From assembly GCA_012520845.1 (NCBI GenBank), contig JAAYNL010000016.1, positions 1 to 64,000 of the forward strand: a stretch of 64,000 nt of DNA, written 5' to 3'. Of the stretch, positions 35,265 through 40,908 are shown piece after piece. Source of the stretch: Thermoplasmatales archaeon (GTDB taxonomy: Archaea > Thermoplasmatota > Thermoplasmata > Methanomassiliicoccales > Methanomethylophilaceae). Below the pieces are notes generated by a model. The model ran no database searches and was not told where the DNA came from. It was given only the letters and a program-made list of their open reading frames with translations. The translations under genes were made by a program, and so were the position numbers. Position 1 is the stretch's first letter; each line of letters begins with the position of its first letter.

Positions 35265-35309
35265 GAGGTCAGAAGGGAAGCAAATGGCCTGGAGGAGGGA
35301 TGGGATCTC

Positions 35310-35328
35310 AAACCCCCAATCGGGGTTT
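35310..35328. terminator. Hairpin after the ribbon-helix-helix gene
   Basis: AAACCCC-CAATC-GGGGTTT forms a 7-bp stem with a 5-base loop, 46 bases past the stop and 54 bases before the FtsZ-like gene. It is a likely 3' structure or leader hairpin; there is no long T-run. Confidence 0.4.
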
Positions 35329-35381
35329 GTTACTCTTCACAGGCCGTTTCAAACCATTTTAACGAAAAGAGGGATGGGAAA

Positions 35382-36074
35382 ATGCACACGCGCGACGGGA
35401 ACAGGATCGACCCCAGGATAGCCGTGGTAGGCGTCGGCGGGGCCGGTTGCAACTTCGTTGATTACGCCACCCGTTGCGCGTCCCCCTATTACACGATAGC
35501 GATCAACACCGACCGCAAGGCGCTCGTCGCCACGAGGGCGGACAAGCGCCTGTACATCTGCAGGCGGGTGACCCGCGGGCAGGGCACGGGCGGCGACAGC
35601 CTCCTCGGCAAAAGGTGCGCCCAGGCCCACGAGGCGGACATCGCCGACACCCTGGCGGGCTTCGACGTCGTCTTCATCGTCGCGGGCCTCGGCGGCGGCA
35701 CCGGCACCGGCGCCGCGCCCGTGGTTGCCGACATCGCCCAAGGCGTCGGCGCGATAACGGTCGCGGTGGCGATAACCCCCTTCGGGTTCGAGAACGCCAG
35801 GGCCAGGACCGCGCTGGTCGGTTACGGCGACCTGAAATCCAAGTGCGGCATGGTGGCGACGGTGGACAACGGCAAGGTGGCCGAGAAATTCCCCGACCTG
35901 GCGATCAAGGACCTTTTCCGCATGGTCAACGGGGCGATATCGGCGAAGCTCGCCTCCCTGGAGGACAGGATCGTCGCGGCCTTCGGGAAACAGCTCGAGG
36001 ACGTTGGCGGTCTCGTCGGCGGCAGGCCGTCGATGCCCGGCGCCCACGGGATGGGTTTCGCCCAGGCGCTGTGA
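35382..36074 (+). CDS. Short FtsZ/tubulin-family GTPase
   Basis: 230 residues. It has the FtsZ nucleotide motifs: AVVGVGGAGCNFVDYATRC (T1), INTD (T2), GLGGGTGTGAAPVVADIAQ (tubulin signature, near residue 107) and ITPFGFENARAR. It stops where the C-terminal activation domain of normal FtsZ (about 350-400 residues in total) would begin, ending in a short tail GGRPSMPGAHGMGFAQAL. The same tail and stop occur in the diverged duplicate at 40227-40301, so this end is natural, not a truncation by the insertion. A role in division or cytoskeleton is uncertain. Confidence 0.75.
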   Translation: MHTRDGNRIDPRIAVVGVGGAGCNFVDYATRCASPYYTIAINTDRKALVATRADKRLYICRRVTRGQGTGGDSLLGKRCAQAHEADIADTLAGFDVVFIVAGLGGGTGTGAAPVVADIAQGVGAITVAVAITPFGFENARARTALVGYGDLKSKCGMVATVDNGKVAEKFPDLAIKDLFRMVNGAISAKLASLEDRIVAAFGKQLEDVGGLVGGRPSMPGAHGMGFAQAL

Positions 36075-36412
36075 CTCAGGCCCGCTTCCTTTTGGACGCC
36101 ATGTACTCGTAACCCATTTCGAAGGCCTTCAGGTTGAGGTCGACGAATTTCTTGGGCACGTTGGCGACGAGGGCGTCCTTCAGCAGGTCCTTGCCCAAGG
36201 GGAATCCCTCAGCAGCGGCGACGGCGCCGATCATGACGGCGTTGGAGGTCACGGCCTTGCCGGCCTCTATCGCGATGGACGTCGCGTCTATCGTCACCAG
36301 GTTGTCGGTCACGTCCGAGACCGCCTTGACCAGGTCGTCGATTTTGGGGTATTCCTCGAAGCCCGCGGCGACCATCGACGGGTAAACCGGATCGAGGTCC
36401 ATCATGATCTTC
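36000..36412. repeat. Left direct repeat flanking the provirus remnant
   Basis: About 413 bases align with 40227-40639 in the same orientation at roughly 90% identity by hand alignment. The repeat contains the last 24 codons of the FtsZ-like gene and the last ~110 codons of iorB. Most differences are at synonymous codon positions, so both copies descend from functional coding sequence. Confidence 0.85.
36076..36412 (-). pseudogene. iorB 3' fragment in the left direct repeat
   Basis: This frame encodes the C-terminal ~112 residues of IorB (LDPVYPSMVAAGFEEYPKID to EMGYEYMASKRKRA), nearly identical in protein sequence to the intact gene at 40303. It has no N-terminal domain or start; homology fades at about 36412-36420, where the provirus genes begin. 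It is a non-functional remnant produced with the insertion. Confidence 0.85.
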
Positions 36413-36712
36413 GTGGGCTTCGTGCTCGCCTTCTTCGCCGACGCGTTGCTGTTCCACCCGCTGGCGGACGGGACGGCGGCCAGGGCGTACCACAAGGCGA
36501 GGGAGAAGACCGTCGAGCTGCTCGCCGACAAAGAGGCGATGGAAGCGTTCTTTCAGCTTGTTGAAGACGCTTGCGCCGCTCGCGGCCTTGTTGATGAGGG
36601 TAAGGTTAAGAAAGTGATAGCCTTCGCCGACGGGAACCTCGACAAGGCCAAGGAGCTGATAGACCTTTTCACGGGCGCCGACGCGCCCGCCCCGGTGGAA
36701 GGTCAGGCATGA
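36404..36712 (+). CDS. Small hypothetical protein at the left end of the provirus remnant
   Basis: 102 residues if started at ATG 36404. It has a hydrophobic N-terminus (MIFVGFVLAFFADALLF), then a helical soluble part with VKKVIAFADGNLDKAKELID. The 5' end overlaps the edge of the iorB fragment by a few codons, so its original start may be different or the gene may be 5'-truncated. It overlaps the next gene by 4 bases (ATGA). Unrecognised; likely viral cargo. Confidence 0.45.
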   Translation: MIFVGFVLAFFADALLFHPLADGTAARAYHKAREKTVELLADKEAMEAFFQLVEDACAARGLVDEGKVKKVIAFADGNLDKAKELIDLFTGADAPAPVEGQA

Positions 36713-36969
36713 GGACCGTCAGCGTCCCTGTGACCACCCACATCGAGGTCCTTGTGCCCTTCGAGGAGTGCGACTACGGATACAGCGACGACACCTGCTA
36801 CAGGGTCGAGGACGATACCGCCGTCGCGACGGACGTCAGCTCCTCGGCGGCCTCCGTGCTTTACGCCGGGACCATCCTGGGGCCGGTAGCCAAATACCTG
36901 CTGAGCCTGATGGGCTTCCCCGCCGAGAAGGCGGCGGAATCCGAGGAGTCCGAAACCGTTTCACAGTGA
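36709..36969 (+). CDS. Small hypothetical protein of the provirus remnant
   Basis: 86 residues: MRTVSVPVTTHIEVLVPFEE, then acidic and Cys-containing DYGYSDDTCYRVEDDTAVAT, then a hydrophobic stretch (about residues 45-70) and a Glu-rich tail. No family recognised. Translationally coupled to the preceding gene by a 4-base overlap. Confidence 0.45.
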   Translation: MRTVSVPVTTHIEVLVPFEECDYGYSDDTCYRVEDDTAVATDVSSSAASVLYAGTILGPVAKYLLSLMGFPAEKAAESEESETVSQ

Positions 36970-37128
36970 TGGGGTTCCCCCTCACTTTTTTAAGTCCCGG
37001 GCCGCGCGTCACGATGCCCACGGTTCCCACCGACCCGGGGCACCCTCAAAAATTGCACACATACCGACATTTTTATAACCGCCCCGGACATGGGTGATTC
37101 GAGGCGGTATTACCATTTCGCCGACCTC

Positions 37129-37158
37129 GCCGCCCCGGGCACCGTTGGCCGGGGCGGC
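37129..37158. terminator. GC hairpin 3' of the HTH-repeat gene
   Basis: GCCGCCCCGG and CCGGGGCGGC form a perfect 10-bp stem around a 10-base loop, ending 4 bases beyond the stop of the minus-strand gene at 37163. A likely transcript end. Confidence 0.5.
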
Positions 37159-37162
37159 TCCC

Positions 37163-37732
37163 TCAGATAAGTTTTTTGGCGGCCCACGCCACGGCGGAGC
37201 TGACCGCCCCCTTCGGCACGCCCATGATGACGTGGGCGTCGCCGTCGCACATCGTGTCGACCGCCAGGTACACCGCCTGCTTGCGAGTGAGGGCGTGCGT
37301 CATGATCCATGACGCGGCCCTGTCCCTTATCGCCTCGGTGGGCACGCCGCCGACCTCCGGCACGTCGAGCATGGCGACGATGCCCTCGAAGTCGTCGGAG
37401 ACGGGCTCCGCCGCCTTCCTCTTGGCGGCGGCGAGCGGGATGTAGTAGTCGCCGTCGTTGACGCCGAAGTGCCGGTACGCCGGGGGGCCCGGCAGGGTGT
37501 CCACGGCGAGGGCGACGGCCTGTTTGCGCGTCAGGCCGTGGCGCATGGCGAGGTCCGCCGCCAGGGGCCATACGTCCGAGACCCTGCGCCCGGCGATCTC
37601 GTCGAGCTCCCTCCTGCCGACCATGCCGTACACGTCGCAATCCGTCGGCGTGACGGTTCCGTCGCCGACGTCGTAGACCCAAAACGGCTCGCCGGGAGTG
37701 CCGGCGGGGGCGTCGATGACGAGTTTTCTCAT
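37163..37732 (-). CDS. Protein with two sigma-region-4-like HTH repeats
   Basis: 189 residues starting MRKLVIDAPAGTPGEPFWVY. Two ~50-residue repeats are visible: one with RHGLTRKQAVALAVDT then FGVNDGDYYIPLAAAKRKA, the other with THALTRKQAVYLAVDT then MGVPKGAVSSAVAWAAKKLI. The pattern LTxxQAxxLAxD...GVxxGxVxxAxxAAxKK resembles the HTH of sigma-70 region 4. A third copy occurs in the gene at 38658. Archaea do not use sigma factors, so this is more likely a viral DNA-binding protein. The left inverted repeat lies 44 bases upstream of its start. Confidence 0.55.
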   Translation of the reverse strand: MRKLVIDAPAGTPGEPFWVYDVGDGTVTPTDCDVYGMVGRRELDEIAGRRVSDVWPLAADLAMRHGLTRKQAVALAVDTLPGPPAYRHFGVNDGDYYIPLAAAKRKAAEPVSDDFEGIVAMLDVPEVGGVPTEAIRDRAASWIMTHALTRKQAVYLAVDTMCDGDAHVIMGVPKGAVSSAVAWAAKKLI

Positions 37733-37775
37733 AATCGGAAATGATTGTAGGATTATAAGAAAGGGTACGTTAAAG

Positions 37776-37801
37776 CCTATGTTGACGGGAGGTTTTTGCC
37801 T
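37776..37801. repeat. Left 26-bp inverted repeat of the tail-fibre cassette
   Basis: A 26-base sequence beginning CCTATGTTGACGGGAGG is repeated exactly, inverted, at 38574-38599. In one frame it encodes the tail-fibre motif YVDGRFLP. Flanking bases (CGT-AAA) are also similar outside the core. Confidence 0.85.
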
Positions 37802-38162
37802 CTGGCGTGGGACGCTGGCTGGGGATTTGATAATTGATAGGGTTTTGCCGAGATACAATCTCAGACACTCAACGTTAGACGCCGTTGCGATGCAAACCGG
37901 CATCACCGAAGCCGGCTCCGTTACACATAGGGATAAAAACAACGTGATGTTGGGCACCCTCAATTCGATGGTGACCGCAAACTTCCGTGAGTTGACAATG
38001 AATGTCAATAATAGGATGGGATGGAGAGGGATGGCGTTCGTCGCGCAAGACGATGGTTACTCTTATTGTAAGATTCCGACGCCCGACGCCAACGCTACTG
38101 AACAGGAAACGGTGAACGCAGCCTGGATCAGGAATTACGTCCAGTCGGTCCTCAATCCCTAA
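37779..38162 (+). CDS. Tail-fibre C-terminal segment, cassette 1
   Basis: 127 residues from the ATG inside the left inverted repeat. GTLAGDLIIDRVLPRYNLRH and the terminal ATEQETVNAAWIRNYVQSVL are typical of phage tail-fibre modules. The conserved YVDGRFLPLA coding in the repeat is in another frame; a two-base deletion near 37806 relative to the usual LPLxGGTL layout explains this. The ORF ends exactly where the opposing cassette 2 ends (38162/38163). Confidence 0.5.
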   Translation: MLTGGFCLWRGTLAGDLIIDRVLPRYNLRHSTLDAVAMQTGITEAGSVTHRDKNNVMLGTLNSMVTANFRELTMNVNNRMGWRGMAFVAQDDGYSYCKIPTPDANATEQETVNAAWIRNYVQSVLNP

Positions 38163-38579
38163 TCAGACCAAACTCAGGCTTTGCAGCAACAACCTGACCC
38201 ATTTTGTCGTGGCTATCGTGTCGTCGTTGTGGTGCAACGGCACCGTGGGGGCAAACCCTCTGTTCTTGGGGTTGTCTGCGGTATGGTTTATGTATGCTAT
38301 CACGCCAATGTCAGCGGACACCATATTACCACCCGAGTCCTCGGTATATGAGGAAATATGCGTAATGGTGTTGCCGTCGTGCGCCACTCGATATTGTCCT
38401 ATGATTTTATCGTCTTTGTCAAACGTCCTATCCCACCTTCCCCTCTTCCATCCGTCGAACACCCCTCTGGTTATGCCACGGCGGTACGTTAAAAACGATT
38501 GCGTCGAACTCGAATCCAATGTCAAGTGACCCGAAGAGAGTCTGATCGTGCCCGAAAGTACGCCCCTTGTTAAAGGCAA
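38163..38579 (-). CDS. Tail-fibre C-terminal segment, cassette 2 (no proper start)
   Basis: The frame reads SRDVKSYVDGRFLPLTRGVL then SGTIRLSSGHLTLDSSSTQS and ends DDTIATTKWVRLLLQSLSLV, a clear phage tail-fibre C-terminus. The only in-frame start is a TTG at 38579; coding similarity extends upstream to about 38640 without ATG/GTG, so the N-terminal shaft is missing. It runs tail-to-tail with cassette 1. Confidence 0.5.
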   Translation of the reverse strand: MPLTRGVLSGTIRLSSGHLTLDSSSTQSFLTYRRGITRGVFDGWKRGRWDRTFDKDDKIIGQYRVAHDGNTITHISSYTEDSGGNMVSADIGVIAYINHTADNPKNRGFAPTVPLHHNDDTIATTKWVRLLLQSLSLV

Positions 38580-38599
38580 AAACCTCCCGTCAACATAGG
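38574..38599. repeat. Right 26-bp inverted repeat of the tail-fibre cassette
   Basis: Exact inverted copy of 37776-37801. Together they enclose about 770 bases containing two convergent tail-fibre ends, the layout of phage invertible or shufflon-type cassettes. Confidence 0.85.
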
Positions 38600-38657
38600 A
38601 TTTTACGTCCCGTGAAAAATCATATGAGAAACAATATGAAAGGGTTTGCCGACGGCC

Positions 38658-38882
38658 TCACCGGACCATCTTCTTCCTGGCCGCCTGCAACGCGACGGTG
38701 ACGCTCCCGGAGTTCACGCCGAATATCCACCAGAGTGTCTTTTTGGGGCGTTGCTCGTCCGCCGCCACGTACATCGCCTGCATCCTCGTCAGGTCGTGCC
38801 GGAAGAACAACTCCGCCATGCGCTCGCGGGCCTTCGCCGCGTCCAGGCCGCGGAACCTTCCCACGCGAGGATACAGGAACAC
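38658..38882 (-). CDS. Small protein with one sigma-region-4-like HTH repeat
   Basis: 74 residues from a GTG at 38882; the frame is open further upstream without an ATG (IPFGRDGFAGYGPEAVFLYP), so the true start is unresolved. It carries RHDLTRMQAMYVAADEQRPK then FGVNSGSVTVALQAARKKMV, the same repeat found twice in the gene at 37163. Function unknown; probably DNA-binding and viral. Confidence 0.45.
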   Translation of the reverse strand: MFLYPRVGRFRGLDAAKARERMAELFFRHDLTRMQAMYVAADEQRPKKTLWWIFGVNSGSVTVALQAARKKMVR

Positions 38883-39013
38883 GGCCTCGGGGCCGTACCC
38901 GGCGAAGCCGTCCCTGCCGAAGGGAATGCTTAGCGTTGGACGAAGTAATGAAAGGTCCGTGGAAGGTTTTTGAAAGATCGGGCAATGTTGGGCAATGTCA
39001 GGGGAATGTCGAT

Positions 39014-39574
39014 TCAGTAATCCCGCGTCCAGATCGGCCCGTCGCCGGGGTTGAGGACGGGTGGGGCGTAGTCGGGGCCGTGGCCGAAGTGGTCGACCCA
39101 TTGGTATCTGGCGTCGGTGTACCACGGCGGGCGGACGTTGACGATGTTGCCATCCGTGTCGGTGTACGCAACGTATGCGAGGTACAGTTCCCGGGATTCG
39201 CCGGGCGGGATGTAGAAGGTGGCGGACGGCTCCCAGTTTTTCACGTCGCGCCACGCGCCGTACATCCACGCCTCCTCCGTGCCGAAAAGCAGCGGCCAAC
39301 TGTCCTTGTCCGGGGCCTTGCGCAGGATCGTCTCGTCGGTGTTGTTGAGCAGGTACACCTTGATAACCACATGGGCGTGGCCCACGGGCAGGCCGCATGA
39401 CGCTCCCGGACCATATTCCCTGACGTACACGTTGGACTGTTCCGGGTAGTAGACTTCCCAGTCGTAATACAGGTCGACGGGTTCCTCTTTGTCGAAGGCC
39501 CCGAGGCCGTAGGCCGCCAGCGCGACCAACGCCGCGGCGATGATTGCCGTCAACGCCATCACCCACCTGTCCAT
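39014..39574 (-). CDS. Membrane-anchored extracellular protein (provirus cargo)
   Basis: 186 residues. A hydrophobic N-terminal helix (MALTAIIAAALVALAAYGLG, from about residue 6) anchors an extracytoplasmic beta-rich domain (VVIKVYLLNNTDETI, FYIPPGESRELYLAYVAYTD), the layout of DUF4352-like proteins. It has its own TATA-like ATTATAT at about 39598-39604, predicting a leaderless transcript at the ATG. Family not recognised. Confidence 0.55.
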   Translation of the reverse strand: MDRWVMALTAIIAAALVALAAYGLGAFDKEEPVDLYYDWEVYYPEQSNVYVREYGPGASCGLPVGHAHVVIKVYLLNNTDETILRKAPDKDSWPLLFGTEEAWMYGAWRDVKNWEPSATFYIPPGESRELYLAYVAYTDTDGNIVNVRPPWYTDARYQWVDHFGHGPDYAPPVLNPGDGPIWTRDY

Positions 39575-39607
39575 GCGGGTCGTACCGCCCGCCGAGGATA
39601 TAATGCC

Positions 39608-40213
39608 TTACGGCAGCGGTGCGTTGACGCCGACGGTCAGAGTCTGCCCTCTGTAGAAGTCGGGCCTTCTCGGTTCCGGTATTTGGATCCACGCGCCGCC
39701 GTTTACCTGGACCTCTATAACCGCATGGGCGTCGGTGGTGGAATCGGTCGTGGAAGTGTTGAACGTCCCCTGGATGAACGCCCGGCCCAACGGCTGAACT
39801 TGAACGACCGTCACCGACGAGGAATCCGCTGTGGGCGTTTGCGCACCTTTTTGATATTTGATTTTCATGGCGTTCCCCGACCCCAGGATCGTCTGCGCCG
39901 TCTCCGTCTTGACGTAGACGTACTGGTTCTTACACGCGGTCGCGTCCGTGGCGATGTCCCCGGCGGCGTTGGCCGCCTTCCTGGCGTCGCCTATGGCGTT
40001 GCCGTATGCGAGCGACGCGGTGTTGAGGCGGACCGTCGTCGTCGGGTCGTTGAGGTCGTACACGGCCTCGACCACGCGGGCCTTATGGCCCGACATGCCG
40101 TACTCCGGGTGGTCGACGGCCACGGCCATCGGCCTCGTCTTACGTTCACCGTTCTCCTCGTAGGACAGGTTGCCGAGGACGGTCACTTTGTTGACCTTGC
40201 GTCTGGCCGTCAT
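39608..40213 (-). CDS. Tail-type viral structural protein, 5' end lost at the junction
   Basis: The frame gives 201 residues from ATG 40213 (MTARRKVNKVTVLGNLSYEE). AVYDLNDPTTTVRLNTASLA then YGNAIGDARKAANAAGDIA resemble tail-associated endopeptidase/minor tail proteins of siphoviruses, and a Ser/Thr-rich beta domain follows. The open frame continues upstream into the right direct repeat, which is host-derived, so the original N-terminus was removed at about 40227. Its stop lies 33 bases before the cargo gene. Confidence 0.5.
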   Translation of the reverse strand: MTARRKVNKVTVLGNLSYEENGERKTRPMAVAVDHPEYGMSGHKARVVEAVYDLNDPTTTVRLNTASLAYGNAIGDARKAANAAGDIATDATACKNQYVYVKTETAQTILGSGNAMKIKYQKGAQTPTADSSSVTVVQVQPLGRAFIQGTFNTSTTDSTTDAHAVIEVQVNGGAWIQIPEPRRPDFYRGQTLTVGVNAPLP

Positions 40214-40226
40214 CGACAGCGATAAG

Positions 40227-40301
40227 GACGTGGGCGGCCTCATCGGCGGCAGGCCGTCCATGCCCGGCACCCACGGGATGGGTTTCGCCCAGGCGCTGTG
40301 A
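40227..40301 (+). pseudogene. 3' fragment of the FtsZ-like gene in the right direct repeat
   Basis: The frame encodes DVGGLIGGRPSMPGTHGMGF then AQAL and stop, the last ~24 residues of the gene at 35382, with two conservative replacements (V to I, A to T). No upstream part is present. It preserves the convergent junction with iorB. Confidence 0.85.
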
Positions 40302-40639
40302 CTCAGGCCCGCTTCCTTTTGGACGACATGTATTCGTAACCCATTTCGAAGGCCTTCAGGTTGAGGTCGACGAATTTCTTGGGCACGTTGGCGACGAGGG
40401 CGTCCTTCAGCAGGTCCTTGCCCAGGGGGAACCCCTCGGCGGCCGCGACGGCGCCTATCATTACCGCGTTGGCGGTGACGGCCTTGCCGGCCTCTATCGC
40501 AATGGACGTGGCGTCTATCGTGACCAGGTTGTCGGTCACGTCGGAGACGGCCTTGACCAGATCGTCTATTTTGGGATACTCCTCGAAACCAGCGGCCACC
40601 ATCGACGGGTAGACCGGGTCCAGGTTCATCAGGACCTTG
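40227..40639. repeat. Right direct repeat flanking the provirus remnant
   Basis: Diverged copy of 36000-36412 in the same orientation (offset 4227 bases). It includes the FtsZ-like 3' fragment and the 3' two-thirds of the intact iorB. Confidence 0.85.
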
Positions 40640-40908
40640 GTGTCCTTGTTGGCCAGGTTCAGGTTCCTGCAGGTCTCGACCGGTTCGAACCCCATGAGCA
40701 GGTCCGCCCCGCCGGCGGCCTCCAACGGGCTGTGAACGCCGTCGCCGAAGCGCAGGGTGCAGAGCACGGTGCCGCCCCTCTGGGCCATGCCGTGGACCTC
40801 GCTCATCGCCACCCTGTGGCCCGCCTCCATCGCGGCGGTGCCCAGGACCATCGACGCCAGGAGGACCCCCTGGCCGCCCACGCCCACGATCTGTATGGAA
40901 TACTTCAT
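40303..40908 (-). CDS. iorB: Indolepyruvate ferredoxin oxidoreductase, beta subunit
   Basis: 201 residues, full length. MKYSIQIVGVGGQGVLLASM, MSEVHGMAQRGGTVLCTLRF and GADLLMGFEPVETCRNLNLA are the gamma-type domain of 2-oxoacid:ferredoxin oxidoreductases. With IorA it interconverts aryl pyruvates and aryl-acetyl-CoA with ferredoxin. The start overlaps the iorA stop (4 bases). Its 3' part is duplicated at 36076-36412. Confidence 0.93.
   Translation of the reverse strand: MKYSIQIVGVGGQGVLLASMVLGTAAMEAGHRVAMSEVHGMAQRGGTVLCTLRFGDGVHSPLEAAGGADLLMGFEPVETCRNLNLANKDTKVLMNLDPVYPSMVAAGFEEYPKIDDLVKAVSDVTDNLVTIDATSIAIEAGKAVTANAVMIGAVAAAEGFPLGKDLLKDALVANVPKKFVDLNLKAFEMGYEYMSSKRKRA

Larger units (their letters stand above)
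36413..40226. mobile_element. Provirus remnant (tail region and cargo)
   Basis: The 3.8 kb between the ~413-bp direct repeats carries genes unlike the surrounding chromosome: a tail-type structural protein cut at the right junction (39608-40213), two tail-fibre C-termini facing each other inside an inverted repeat, HTH-repeat proteins and small orphans. No integrase, terminase, capsid or portal gene is present, so it is a remnant rather than a complete provirus. The repeats duplicate the convergent 3' ends of the FtsZ-like gene and iorB, leaving both host genes intact. Confidence 0.7.

Noticed and set aside
38658-39692. 344-codon reading of the small HTH-repeat gene
   Set aside because: The upstream part overlaps the membrane-anchored gene at 39014 in another frame and is Arg-rich; only the last ~75-90 codons look like protein.
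36413-40226. Insertion sequence or transposon
   Set aside because: No transposase frame and no short terminal inverted repeats at the borders; the gene content is tail-related.
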